Shown here: piece by piece, positions 37,007-45,645 of the stretch | How positions within the stretch are numbered: position 1 is the first letter of the stretch | How the letters are laid out: each line of letters opens with the position of its first letter | From: Streptomyces sp. HNM0574 | GTDB taxonomy: Bacteria > Actinomycetota > Actinomycetes > Streptomycetales > Streptomycetaceae | Reading direction: 5' to 3' | Length of the DNA: 64,000 nucleotides | Assembly (NCBI RefSeq): GCF_012726235.1 | Contig: NZ_JAASAH010000012.1 | Location: 1-64,000 of the forward strand | Made by a program: the position numbers and the translations under genes | Notes under the pieces: model-generated | The model's input: only the letters and a program-made list of their open reading frames with translations | The model's database searches: none | Told to the model about the DNA's origin: nothing

Positions 37007-37607
37007 TCCGCTCACGCTGGACAATCTCTCGGACCTGCCCGACCCGTGCCGCGACTGTGTGTTCTGGGAGTTGGACCCCGTCAGCGGTGGCTCGGCGGCA
37101 CGTGCCGGCAGAGCCGCGGCGGAGAAGGAAGCCTGGATCTCGGCGGTGCTGCTGGAGTGGGGCTCGTGCGGCCGCGTCGTCCATGTCGACGGTGAGCCCG
37201 CGGGGTTCGTGCTGTACGCGCCGCCCGCGTACGTGCCCCGCTCCTTCGCGTTCCCGACGAGTCCCGTCGGGCCGGACGCGGTGCAGCTGATGACGGCGCG
37301 GCTGCTGCCGGAGTTCCAGGGGCAGAGGCTCGGGCGGGTGCTGGTGCAGACGGTGGCGAAGGACGTGCTGCGGCGCGGCTTCCGCGCGCTGGAGGCGTTC
37401 GGGGACACGCATTGGACGGCCCCCGCCTGCGTTCTGCCCGCCGACCACCTGCGCGCGGTCGGCTTCAAGACGGTGCGGGCGCACTACCGGTATCCGCGGA
37501 TGCGGCTCGATCTGCGCTCGACCGTCACCTGGAAGGAAGACGTGGAGCGGGCGCTGGACCAGCTGTTGGGCGCGGTGCAGAAGGACCCGGCGCTGCGGCC
37601 GCTGTGA
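36990..37607 (+). CDS. GNAT family N-acetyltransferase
   Basis: The protein has 205 residues. The acetyl-CoA binding core includes LLPEFQGQRLGRVLVQTVAKDVLRRGFRALEAFG (about residues 105-138), and the C-terminal strand has HLRAVGFKTVRAHYRYPRMRLDL. It is conserved after parB in Streptomyces; its substrate is unknown. ATG at 36990 has no Shine-Dalgarno sequence, and the -10-like box 7 nt upstream suggests a leaderless mRNA. It is convergent with trxA, with a hairpin between them. Confidence 0.9.
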   Translation: MGRQLVPLTLDNLSDLPDPCRDCVFWELDPVSGGSAARAGRAAAEKEAWISAVLLEWGSCGRVVHVDGEPAGFVLYAPPAYVPRSFAFPTSPVGPDAVQLMTARLLPEFQGQRLGRVLVQTVAKDVLRRGFRALEAFGDTHWTAPACVLPADHLRAVGFKTVRAHYRYPRMRLDLRSTVTWKEDVERALDQLLGAVQKDPALRPL

Positions 37608-37623
37608 CGGGCGCGGCAACGAG

Positions 37624-37659
37624 AACGGGCCCGGCCTCCGGGCGAGGCGCGGGCCCGTT
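37624..37659. terminator. Terminator between GNAT and trxA
   Basis: AACGGGCCC (37624-37632) pairs with GGGCCCGTT (37651-37659), with an inner GCCTC/GAGGC stem. The convergent genes can share it. Confidence 0.75.
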
Positions 37660-37670
37660 TCACGTGGAAC
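37657..37670. other. parS: Degenerate parS between GNAT and trxA
   Basis: GTTTCACGTGGAAC has one mismatch to the consensus. It overlaps the last bases of the shared terminator stem. Confidence 0.7.
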
Positions 37671-37679
37671 CGAGGAGGT

Positions 37680-38009
37680 TCAGCCGATGAAGTCGGCGAG
37701 GTCCTTCTCGATCGCGGCCTTCGGCTTGGCGCCGACGATGGTCTTCACGACCTCGCCGCCCTGGTAGACGTTCATCGTCGGGATCGACATGATGCCGAAC
37801 TTGGCGGCGACCGCCGGGTTCTCGTCGATGTTGAGCTTGACGATGGTGAGCTTCTCGCTGTGCTCCGCCGCGATCGCCTCCAGGGAGGGGGCGATCTGGC
37901 GGCAGGGGCCGCACCATTCGGCCCAGAAGTCGACCAGCACGGGCTTGTCGCTCTTCAGGACAAGCTCGTCGAAGTTCGCGTCGGTCGCGGTCACGGTGGC
38001 ACCGGCCAT
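37680..38009 (-). CDS. trxA: Thioredoxin
   Basis: This 109-residue thioredoxin has the redox site WCGPC at residues 32-36 and the cis-Pro segment IMSIPTMNVYQGG. It reduces protein disulfides using electrons from TrxB. ATG at 38009 has AAGAGGAGCAC upstream. It lies 95 bp downstream of trxB on the same strand, and the gap holds a perfect 10-bp hairpin. In Streptomyces trxBA is induced by thiol stress through SigR. Confidence 0.97.
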   Translation of the reverse strand: MAGATVTATDANFDELVLKSDKPVLVDFWAEWCGPCRQIAPSLEAIAAEHSEKLTIVKLNIDENPAVAAKFGIMSIPTMNVYQGGEVVKTIVGAKPKAAIEKDLADFIG

Positions 38010-38067
38010 GGGGTGTGCTCCTCTTCTTGTGGTGGGTGTGGGGGATTACGTGTGCGGCGTCCGGGGC

Positions 38068-38092
38068 GGCGGACCGGTCGGGCCGGTCCGCC
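38068..38092 (-). other. Intercistronic hairpin between trxB and trxA
   Basis: GGCGGACCGG (38068-38077) and CCGGTCCGCC (38083-38092) form a perfect 10-bp stem with a 5-nt loop. It may attenuate read-through or act as an mRNA processing or stability site. Confidence 0.6.
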
Positions 38093-38104
38093 CGCTCGGA
38101 CGGA

Positions 38105-39082
38105 TCAGACCGCGGTGGCCTTCTCCGGCTCCGGGGTCTTCTCGCCGTCCACGAGGGCGGCGAGGAAGCGCTCGGCGTCGAGGGCGGCCGAGCAGCCGGT
38201 ACCGGCTGCGGTGATGGCCTGGCGGTAGGTGTGGTCGACGACGTCACCGGCGGCGAAGACACCGGGGATGTTCGTGCGGGTGGAGGGGGCGTCGACCTTG
38301 AGGTAGCCCTCCTCGTCGAAGTCGAGGACGCCCTTGAACAGCTCGACGCGCGGGTCGTGGCCGATGGCGACGAACAGGCCGGTGACGGGCAGCTCGGAGG
38401 ACTCCCCCGTCTTCGTGTTCTTCAGCGTGAGGCCGCCCAGCTTGCCGTCCTTGCTCTGGATCTCGGCGACCTCGCTGTCCCAGGCGAAGGTGATCTTCGG
38501 GTCGGCGAAGGCGCGCTCCTGCATCGCCTTGGAGGCGCGCAGGGTGTCGCGGCGGTGCACGACCGTCACGGACTTGGCGAAGCGGGAGAGGAAGGTCGCC
38601 TCCTCCAGCGCGGTGTCGCCGCCGCCGACGACGGCGATGTCCTGCTCGCGGAAGAAGAAGCCGTCGCAGGTGGCGCAGTAGGAGACGCCGCGGCCCGACA
38701 GCTCGTCCTCCATGGGGAGTTCGAGCTTGCGGTGCTGCGAACCGGTGGCGATGATCACGGTGCGGGCCTGGTGCACGGTGCCCGCCGAGTCGGTCACGGA
38801 CTTGATCTCACCGGAGAGGTCGACGGAGGCGACGTCGTCCGGGATGAGCTCGGCACCGAAGCGCTCGGCCTGGGCGCGCATCTGGTCCATGAGCTCAGGA
38901 CCCACGATGCCGTTCTGGAAGCCCGGGTAGTTCTCCACCTCGGTGGTGTTCATCAGCGCGCCGCCGGCGGTGACGGAGCCCTCGAAGACGAGGGGCTTCA
39001 GGGACGCGCGGGCGGTGTAGAGAGCTGCGGTGTAGCCCGCGGGCCCCGAGCCGATGATGATCACGTTGCGGACGTCGCTCAC
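38105..39082 (-). CDS. trxB: Thioredoxin reductase (NADPH)
   Basis: This 325-residue flavoenzyme passes electrons from NADPH to thioredoxin. The FAD site is VIIIGSGPAGYTAALYTARA; the redox pair is CATC in GVSYCATCDGFFF; the NADPH site is IAVVGGGDTALEEATFL; the C-terminal FAD block is IPGVFAAGDVVDHTYRQA. GTG at 39082 (VSDVRNVIII) has AAGACTCCCGTGAG-like weak complementarity upstream. The promoter region carries a SigR-type sequence at 39146-39171. Confidence 0.97.
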   Translation of the reverse strand: MSDVRNVIIIGSGPAGYTAALYTARASLKPLVFEGSVTAGGALMNTTEVENYPGFQNGIVGPELMDQMRAQAERFGAELIPDDVASVDLSGEIKSVTDSAGTVHQARTVIIATGSQHRKLELPMEDELSGRGVSYCATCDGFFFREQDIAVVGGGDTALEEATFLSRFAKSVTVVHRRDTLRASKAMQERAFADPKITFAWDSEVAEIQSKDGKLGGLTLKNTKTGESSELPVTGLFVAIGHDPRVELFKGVLDFDEEGYLKVDAPSTRTNIPGVFAAGDVVDHTYRQAITAAGTGCSAALDAERFLAALVDGEKTPEPEKATAV

Positions 39083-39145
39083 GGGAGTCTTCCTTGTCTG
39101 CAGTCTGCCTTCAGGGGTCCTCTGCCGAGGCTCTCACCCCAACCC

Positions 39146-39171
39146 AACGGATCCTAAACGGGAGACATTCC
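39146..39171 (-). promoter_or_regulatory. SigR-type promoter of trxBA
   Basis: On the minus strand GGAAT (39167-39171) and GTT (39146-39148) are separated by exactly 18 bp, the known Streptomyces SigR consensus. It lies 64 bp upstream of the trxB start. Confidence 0.85.
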
Positions 39172-39312
39172 CGTCCGCGCACAGCGTGCCAAGGCGCGTC
39201 CGGTTACCGCGAGGAGCATTCCGGCGGGCTTCCGCGGGCCGCGTGCCGATCCTCTTCCGGACGCTGTTCCCGGGCCGCCGTCGCCACCTGCGGCACACGG
39301 TGCCGGTGCGGA

Positions 39313-40329
39313 TCAGCCGCGGGGGTACGTCCGGTGGAGGAGGACGTCGCCGGGGCCGGACGCGTCGCCGCTCACGCAGGAGGCGTCGACGAGGTAAGCG
39401 TCGACGCGGTCCCCGCTGCCGCCCGCGTGCGGGTAGACGACGAGATAGCCCGTGCGGTCGTCGACCCGGACGTCGTCCTCGGCGGCGATCGGGGTCTCCT
39501 CGCGGCCGGTTCCCTCCCGTACGCACGAGGGGACCGTGGTCGCGTCGCCGCTGAGCGGGCTGTTGCCCGGGCTGCGCCGGGTGTCGACCTTGGGCGAGGC
39601 GCCGGTCGCCGGCTGCCCGTCCGTGACCAGGGCCTGCACGCGCCGCTGGAGCGCCTCGTCCTCGCCGGGGCCGGGCGGGCGCTCGGCCACGGGGGCGGGC
39701 GCCGTCGTGGTGACGGCCTGGACGACGATGCCGCCGACGCCGAGCAGCGCGGCGACGCAGGCGCCGACGAGCAGGCCGAGCCGCTTCCGGCTGCGGCGCC
39801 GGGGGCCGGTCTGGCGGCCGGGGCCGGTGGCCGGGGTGTGGGCGCGGGGGCGGCCGGCTCCGCGGGTGGCACCGGTTTCACGTGAAACGGGGACCGGCGT
39901 ATCGGGGGCGGGGCGGGCGGGCTCGGGCTCAGCTTCGTCGGTCCGGTCCTCGGGCTCCGGGAGTGCGGCGGCGTCGGACGGGTCCGTGGCGTCGACCCGT
40001 TCCGTGGTGTCGGACGCGGTGCCGGTTTCACGTGAAACGGCTGCCGGCGGGGCGGCGTCGAGGAGGGCCTCGGCCGCGAGGGCGGCGTCGATGCGGCCGG
40101 CGATGTCCTCCGGCATCCGGACCGGTCCTGGGAGCGTGCCGAGGGCGTCGCGGATCTCGTCGAGGGAGTCCCGGACGTCGGCGCAGAGGGGGCAGTCCGC
40201 GAGGTGGGCGCGGACGTCCGTGGCGCGCTCGGGCGGGAGCAGGCCCTCGGTGAGGGCGGAGAGCTCGGCGACCTCGGGGTGCTCGTCCGTGGGGGACGAC
40301 GGGTCGGGTGTGAAGGGGGTGGGCGTCAT
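39313..40329 (-). CDS. Zinc-binding anti-sigma factor, membrane-anchored
   Basis: The protein has 338 residues. An N-terminal zf-HC2 anti-sigma domain has H42, C46 and C49 (RAHLADCPLCADVRDSL). A Pro/Glu-rich linker follows, then one transmembrane helix near residues 185-208 (LGLLVGACVAALLGVGGIVV) and an extracytoplasmic domain of about 130 residues. ATG at 40329 overlaps the SigM stop (ATGA), so it is very likely SigM's cognate inhibitor. Two perfect parS sites are within the linker coding sequence (39875 and 40025), both read as VSRET. Confidence 0.9.
   Translation of the reverse strand: MTPTPFTPDPSSPTDEHPEVAELSALTEGLLPPERATDVRAHLADCPLCADVRDSLDEIRDALGTLPGPVRMPEDIAGRIDAALAAEALLDAAPPAAVSRETGTASDTTERVDATDPSDAAALPEPEDRTDEAEPEPARPAPDTPVPVSRETGATRGAGRPRAHTPATGPGRQTGPRRRSRKRLGLLVGACVAALLGVGGIVVQAVTTTAPAPVAERPPGPGEDEALQRRVQALVTDGQPATGASPKVDTRRSPGNSPLSGDATTVPSCVREGTGREETPIAAEDDVRVDDRTGYLVVYPHAGGSGDRVDAYLVDASCVSGDASGPGDVLLHRTYPRG
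39875..39888. other. parS: parS site inside the anti-sigma gene (1)
   Basis: This is a perfect GTTTCACGTGAAAC. Confidence 0.95.
40025..40038. other. parS: parS site inside the anti-sigma gene (2)
   Basis: This is a perfect GTTTCACGTGAAAC, 150 bp from the previous site. Confidence 0.95.
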
Positions 40330-41132
40330 GTCTCTTCTCCTCCCTTCACGGTTCCGGGCGGTCCTGCGGTGTCTCTCGAGGGTGGGACGGATGTCCTCCG
40401 AGTCCGGTTCCTTCCCCGGCGAGGCGGTGACGTATCCCCCTTCGCTCCTTCGGAGTCGGGGGACTGCGGGGACTCGGTGGCCTCGCCCGGTGGCCCGTCC
40501 GCGTCCGGCCGGGGCGGTGCCGGTGGGCGGAGGTGGCCGAGGAGGGGGAGGAGGCGGGCGCGGCCGCGGGCGCAGCGGCTCTTGACGGTGCCGACGGCGA
40601 CGCCGAGCACCTCGGCCGCCTCGGCAACGGGGTAGCCCTGCATGTCGACGAGGACGAGGACCGCGCGCTGGTCCACCGGGAGCTGCCCGAGGGCGGTGAC
40701 GAGTTCGCGGTGCAGATCGCGGCGCTCGGCGGGGGCCGCGGCCGACTCCTCCGGCTCCAGCAGCTGGTCGAGGCGCTCGGTGTCGTCGGTGAGTGACGTA
40801 CGGCGGGCGGTGGTCTTGCGGGCGCGGTCCAGGCAGGCGTTGACGGTGATGCGGTGCAGCCAGGTGGTGACGGCGGACTTGCCGCGGAAGGTGTGGGCGG
40901 CGCGGTAGGCGGAGACGAAGGCGTCCTGGACGGCGTCGGCGGCCTCCTCGCGGTCGCCGAGAGTGCGGAGGGCGACGGCCCAGAGGCGGTCGCGGTGGCG
41001 GCGTACGAGTTCGCCGAAGGCGTCGGGGTCTCCGTCGACGTGCCGGGCGAGGAGCGTCCGGTCGTCGGTGTCCCGGAGGGCGCGTGGGCCGTCGCGGGCG
41101 GGTGGCTCCTGCTCGCCGTGTGTGTCGTTCAC
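40326..41132 (-). CDS. sigM: ECF sigma factor SigM
   Basis: The protein has 268 residues. Region 2 is DAFGELVRRHRDRLWAVALR followed by EEAADAVQDAFVSAYRAAHTFRG, and region 4 is LPVDQRAVLVLVDMQGYPVAEAAEVLGVAVGTVKSRCARGRARL. A Pro/Arg/Ser-rich tail of about 70 residues follows region 4, which is unusual for a minimal ECF factor. GTG at 41132 has GGGGAGGCAGTCAGCG upstream. It is coupled to the anti-sigma gene. The name follows the conserved Streptomyces locus (trxB-anti-sigma-sigM-kinase-murJ). Confidence 0.93.
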   Translation of the reverse strand: MNDTHGEQEPPARDGPRALRDTDDRTLLARHVDGDPDAFGELVRRHRDRLWAVALRTLGDREEAADAVQDAFVSAYRAAHTFRGKSAVTTWLHRITVNACLDRARKTTARRTSLTDDTERLDQLLEPEESAAAPAERRDLHRELVTALGQLPVDQRAVLVLVDMQGYPVAEAAEVLGVAVGTVKSRCARGRARLLPLLGHLRPPAPPRPDADGPPGEATESPQSPDSEGAKGDTSPPRRGRNRTRRTSVPPSRDTAGPPGTVKGGEET

Positions 41133-41360
41133 CGCTGACTGCCTCCCCTGGTCCCCGCCCGTCGACGCCTCACCGGCGCCGACTCGTCCGGGTGGCTTCT
41201 CGTCCCGCCGCTATCCCCGGTCCGGCGGCTGGAGCTCCGCGTCCGGTTCGTTGCTGCTGCCCCGTGCCCCGCGCGGTACGCCCCGCTCCCCCGCACGGCC
41301 GCCGAGCGCCCCCGGGCCGCGCCCCGGGTCAGGGGCGGGCCGGGGGTGGTGCGTCAGGTG

Positions 41361-43109
41361 TCAGGACCTGACTTCGATCTCCGAGATGCGGCCACGGTAG
41401 TTGCCGTCCTCGGCCTGCGGGAGTTCCGTCAGCCAGACCATCACGTACTGCGTCGTGACCGGCTTCTTGGCCTTGAGGGTCAGGTGCTTGGCGGAGCCGG
41501 AGTCGACCTTGCTGAAGCCGCCCAGGGTGGTGGGCATGCCGTTGGTGCTCTTGGGCGCGGCGAGGAGGTCGGCGGAGGTCTTGCCGAGGAAGTCGATCTT
41601 CACCTCGCTGACCTGCTGCTGCTTGCCGAGGTCGAGGATCAGGCCGACGCCGGACTTGAGGTTCCCGAAGTCGGGGCGGCCGTAGTACTTGTTCGTCAGC
41701 CAGTACGTCGCCGGGTCCTTGTCGTAGGCGTCCGGGACGTCCTCGGCGTTCTCGCTGCCGTCGCCCTCGGGGTCGAAGTCCTTGGCGTCGACGATGTCCA
41801 CGGGCTTGCCCGTCGGCTTCTCCTCGTGGGCCTGCGCCGGGCCGGTGCCCTCGCCAGGGGTGTCGCCCTTCAGCAGGGTGTCGGCGACCTGCCAGCTGCC
41901 GAGTCCCAGCGCCGCGATCAGCAGCGCGGAGACGCCCCACTTGAGGACCTTGCCGGTGCGCCCGGGCAGCGTCGGCGGCGCGGGCGGCTCGGCACCGGCA
42001 CGCGCGGTGGCCGTGGCCGGCGCCGCGGGCGCGCCGTTCCCGTCCGGACCCGCGTACGCGCCCTGCTGGTACGTCGTGCGCTGGTACGGCGAGGGCGCGG
42101 TGTACGTGGGCTCCGGCGGGCGGATGCGCGGCATGGCGGCGACCGCGCGCTGGAGCTCCTCGGGGGTGGCGCAGGGCTGCTCGTGCCGGGAGGCGGTGGC
42201 GCCGTCGTTCATCAGGGCGCGCATCGCGAGCTGGGAGAGCCCGCGGTGGACCCCGGCGCGTACCTGGTCGGGCGCCGCGAGCGCGCTCATGGAGAGCGAG
42301 CCGACGCCGGGCAGCCCGTACGCGTCCTCCTCGTACGGCCAGCGCTGGCTGAGCGAGGCGTAGAGGAGGGCGCCGATGGCCTCGGTGTCGTCGCGCTGCG
42401 GGGTGTCGCTGGTGATGCCGCGGAGGGCGGCGTTCACGGCGAGGCCGCGTACCCGGTACTGGCCGCTGCCGGTGCGCAGCACGGTGCCGGGGGTGAGCTG
42501 GAGGTGGGCGAGGCCCTCGCGGTGCGCGCTGGTCATCGCCTGGGAGAGCTGGCTGACGAGCTGGTACGCCTCGTGAGCCTCCAGCGCGGCGGTCGGCAGG
42601 ATGTCGCTGAGCGGCTTGGCGTCGGGCAGCCACTCGTGCACGACGTAGACCAGCTCGCCCTCCTCCACCGCGTCCAGCACCTGGACGAAGCGGGGGTCGG
42701 CGAGCAGCGCGGCGGAGCGGGCGGCGGAGAGCACGGCGTGCGCGCGCGGATGGCCGGAGGAGATCAGGTGTACGCCGACGGCGCGGCGGAGCTTCTCGTC
42801 CACCGCGCGCCAGCTGCTGAAGCCCTCCAGACGGGTGACGCACTCCTCGAGCCGGTACCGGCGGGCGAGCTTGTGGCCGCTGTGCAGCTCCGGGGGTTCG
42901 GGCGCACCGGTGACGCCCGCCTCGGCGTGGTCGCCGGTGGTGCCGGCCTCGTCGGGTCTGGCCCGGCCGGTGTCCGCCGGGGTCTCGTCGCCGCCGTTGT
43001 GCTGGTCTGCCGCGCCGTCCGCGCCGGTACCGTCCCCGTGGGCGGTGAGCGGCTCGTCTTCACCGCTCGTCTCGGCCACGCCGAGGGCAGCTGTGCTCCG
43101 TTCCGCCAC
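41361..43109 (-). CDS. Kinase-fold protein (probable pseudokinase) of the MurJ locus
   Basis: The protein has 582 residues. Residues about 75-330 follow a Ser/Thr kinase fold (LARRYRLEECV, VYVVHEWLPDAKPLSDIL), but the catalytic loop reads AHLQLTPGTVL instead of HRDLKPxN and the DFG position reads VRGLAVNAA, so phosphotransfer is unlikely. A Pro-rich linker, one helix (WGVSALLIAALGLGSWQVA) and an extracellular beta domain resembling discoidin/F5-8 type C folds (DPATYWLTNKYYGRPDFGNLKSG) follow. GTG at 43109 has GGAGGCAGGAACGACG upstream. It lies 124 bp after murJ. In mycobacteria the equivalent pseudokinase is fused to MurJ. Confidence 0.9.
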   Translation of the reverse strand: MAERSTAALGVAETSGEDEPLTAHGDGTGADGAADQHNGGDETPADTGRARPDEAGTTGDHAEAGVTGAPEPPELHSGHKLARRYRLEECVTRLEGFSSWRAVDEKLRRAVGVHLISSGHPRAHAVLSAARSAALLADPRFVQVLDAVEEGELVYVVHEWLPDAKPLSDILPTAALEAHEAYQLVSQLSQAMTSAHREGLAHLQLTPGTVLRTGSGQYRVRGLAVNAALRGITSDTPQRDDTEAIGALLYASLSQRWPYEEDAYGLPGVGSLSMSALAAPDQVRAGVHRGLSQLAMRALMNDGATASRHEQPCATPEELQRAVAAMPRIRPPEPTYTAPSPYQRTTYQQGAYAGPDGNGAPAAPATATARAGAEPPAPPTLPGRTGKVLKWGVSALLIAALGLGSWQVADTLLKGDTPGEGTGPAQAHEEKPTGKPVDIVDAKDFDPEGDGSENAEDVPDAYDKDPATYWLTNKYYGRPDFGNLKSGVGLILDLGKQQQVSEVKIDFLGKTSADLLAAPKSTNGMPTTLGGFSKVDSGSAKHLTLKAKKPVTTQYVMVWLTELPQAEDGNYRGRISEIEVRS

Positions 43110-43232
43110 CGTCGTTCCTGCCTCCCCAATCCGTTGCCGCAAGTCTTCGAAGTCAGCTCACCAATTGTGCCCACAGTCCACTGCTGTGCACGACACGCGG
43201 TGGTGGCTGAAGGTTGTACGGGACGCGTCGGT

Positions 43233-45611
43233 TCACCGGCCCAGGCGGGCCCGTACGGCGCCGACCATGGCGGTCAGTTCCTCCACGCGCATCCGCTTCG
43301 CCGCTAGGACGAAAACGGCGGCCAATGCGATCCCTCCGGCGAGGACGGCGACGACCGCCCCGAGGGTTCCGTTTCCGAGGCCCTGGAGGATGCCGTACGC
43401 GACGGCGCCCGAGACGACCGTCGCCGGGACGCTCGCGCCGGCCAGCCGGATGTAGGTGCGCAGGACGCGGGCGCCGTCGAGGTCGCCGCCGAGCCGTACG
43501 CGCAGCCGCCGCCAGGCGACGCCGACGCCGATCACGTAGGCGAGGCCGTAGGAGAACGCCATGCCGACGACGGCCCAGCGGGCGGGCAGCAGGAAGAAGC
43601 AGAGCGCCGAGGCCACGGCGTTGACCGCGGCGACTATCACGGTGTTGAAGAACGGGGTGCGGGTGTCCTCGTAGGCGTAGAAGGCGCGGAGGACGACGTA
43701 CTGCACGGAGAAGGGGATCAGGCCGACGCCGAAGGCCATCAGCGCGTAGCCCATGGAGGTCGCGGCCTCGGTGCCGGAGGAGCCGTAGATCATCAGGCAC
43801 ATCGGGATGCCGAGGGCGACGAAGCCGAAGGCGATGGGCACGATGGCGACGGCGGAGTTGCGCAGGCCCTGCGAGATGTCGTCGCGCACGGCGCCGTTGT
43901 CGCCGTCGCTGGCGGCGCGGGAGAGCCGGGGCAGCAGGGCGGCCATCACCGAGACGGTGATGATGGCCTGCGGCATGTTCCAGATCAGCTGGGCGTTGGA
44001 GTACGCGATGTAGCCGGTGCCGGGGTTGCCGTCGGCCGAGGCGGTCTCGCCGGCCCAGGTCGACAGCTGGGAGACGACGAGCACGCCGGCCTGGTTGGCG
44101 AGGACGAACAGCACCGTCCACTTGGCCAGCCGCGCGGCCTTGCCGAGGCCGTGCCCGCGCCAGTCGAAGCGGGGGCGGACGCGGAAGCCCGTCGCGCGCA
44201 GGTACGGGATCATCGCGAGGGCCTGCACGACGAGGCCGAGCAGGGTGCCGACGCCGAGCAGCCGTACGCCCTCGGGCGGGATCGTGGTGACCGTCAGGCC
44301 CGAGGTGCCCGCGGTGCCGTAGACCCACAGGAACATGCCGATGGTGCCGATGATGACGATGTTGTTGAGGACCGGGGTCCACATCATCGCGCCGAAGCGG
44401 CCGCGTGCGTTGAGGATCTGACCCATCACCACATGGACGCCCATGAAGAAGATGGACGGCATGCAGTAGCGCACGAACGTCACGGCGACCTCGTTGGCCG
44501 CCGGGTTCTCCGCGATCTTCACGGACATCGCGCGCACCAGCAGCGGCGCCGCGAAGACGGCCGCCACGGCGAGCACGCCGAGGATCACGGTGACGAGCGT
44601 CAGCAGCCGGTTCGCGTACGCCTCGCCGCCGTCGTCGTCCTCCTTCATGGCCCGTACGAGCTGGGGGACGAAGACGGAGTTGAGGCCGCCGCCGACGGTG
44701 AGCACGTAGAGCATCGTCGGGAGGGTGATCGCGAGCTGGTAGGTGTCGCCGAGGACGGCGGCGCCGACCGCGGCGACGATCATCGCGGAGCGGATGAAGC
44801 CGGTGAGCCGGGAGACCATCGTGCCCGCGGCCATCACGGCGCTGGACTTCAGCAGGCCGCTCGCCTTGGACGCCGGCGCCTCGGCGGGTTCCGCCTTCTC
44901 GGGGGCGGGCGCTGCCTCGGGGGCGGGGGCGTACGGGGCGGGCGCGGGGTCCGGTTCCGGTTCGGCCTGGGCCGGGGTGCGGTCGTTCTCCGGCATCGGG
45001 GGCGGGGAGATGTGCTGCGGCGCGGCGGGCTGCCGGTCCGGGCTGTGCCCCTGGTCGCGGAAGAGGTGCGCGAACGCGTCGTTCCCGGCGGGCCGTCGGG
45101 GCTGCGCGGGCTTCGGCGCAGGGCCGCCGGGCAGGCCGTCGTCCTCCGGGCCCGCGGGGCCGGTGCCGAAGTCGAGGGTCCGGTGCTGCGGGGCCGGGGC
45201 GTCGGCGGGCTGCTGGGGCCGCGGCTGGTGGAGGGCCTGCGGGTCCTGGGTCTGCGGGGTGCCGAGGGAGGTGGTGTCGGGGAAGGAGCCGCCGGCGCCG
45301 GGGAACTGGACCGTCTCGTCGTGGCCGGAAACAGGCCCCTGACCTGCGCCGGGAGTGACGGGGGGAGGACCGGGGGTGACGGCGGGACCCTGCGCGGTGG
45401 CGGAGCCGGGGGCCTCGGGCCAGGTCTGCGGCCGGGGCGTGCGGGCGTCCGGGAGCGGCTGCTCGGGGCCGGTGCCGCTCAGCGGGTCCCGGTCCTCGGG
45501 GGCGGGCCGGTACGGGTCGCGCGGATACGCGTCCCGTACGTACGGCTCCTCCGGCTGCCCGGAGCCGTCGCCGGGGGCGCGGCCCCGGTCACCGTCGTAC
45601 GGCGCATTCAT
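43233..45611 (-). CDS. murJ: Lipid II flippase MurJ (MviN family)
   Basis: The protein has 792 residues. The first 270 are a disordered Pro/Gln/Asp-rich cytoplasmic head. About 14 helices of the MOP superfamily transporter then follow (ASGLLKSSAVMAAGTMVSRLTGFIRSAMIV, GGGLNSVFVPQLVRAM, FFMGVHVVMGQILNARGRFGA). It flips lipid II for peptidoglycan synthesis. ATG at 45611 is used. It is 34 bp after the DUF6049 gene and before the pseudokinase gene. The order DUF6049-murJ-pseudokinase-sigM is conserved and links the flippase to envelope stress. Confidence 0.95.
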   Translation of the reverse strand: MNAPYDGDRGRAPGDGSGQPEEPYVRDAYPRDPYRPAPEDRDPLSGTGPEQPLPDARTPRPQTWPEAPGSATAQGPAVTPGPPPVTPGAGQGPVSGHDETVQFPGAGGSFPDTTSLGTPQTQDPQALHQPRPQQPADAPAPQHRTLDFGTGPAGPEDDGLPGGPAPKPAQPRRPAGNDAFAHLFRDQGHSPDRQPAAPQHISPPPMPENDRTPAQAEPEPDPAPAPYAPAPEAAPAPEKAEPAEAPASKASGLLKSSAVMAAGTMVSRLTGFIRSAMIVAAVGAAVLGDTYQLAITLPTMLYVLTVGGGLNSVFVPQLVRAMKEDDDGGEAYANRLLTLVTVILGVLAVAAVFAAPLLVRAMSVKIAENPAANEVAVTFVRYCMPSIFFMGVHVVMGQILNARGRFGAMMWTPVLNNIVIIGTIGMFLWVYGTAGTSGLTVTTIPPEGVRLLGVGTLLGLVVQALAMIPYLRATGFRVRPRFDWRGHGLGKAARLAKWTVLFVLANQAGVLVVSQLSTWAGETASADGNPGTGYIAYSNAQLIWNMPQAIITVSVMAALLPRLSRAASDGDNGAVRDDISQGLRNSAVAIVPIAFGFVALGIPMCLMIYGSSGTEAATSMGYALMAFGVGLIPFSVQYVVLRAFYAYEDTRTPFFNTVIVAAVNAVASALCFFLLPARWAVVGMAFSYGLAYVIGVGVAWRRLRVRLGGDLDGARVLRTYIRLAGASVPATVVSGAVAYGILQGLGNGTLGAVVAVLAGGIALAAVFVLAAKRMRVEELTAMVGAVRARLGR

Positions 45612-45645
45612 CGCTGTCTTCCCCTGCCCCTGTTTGCCGGCTGAC

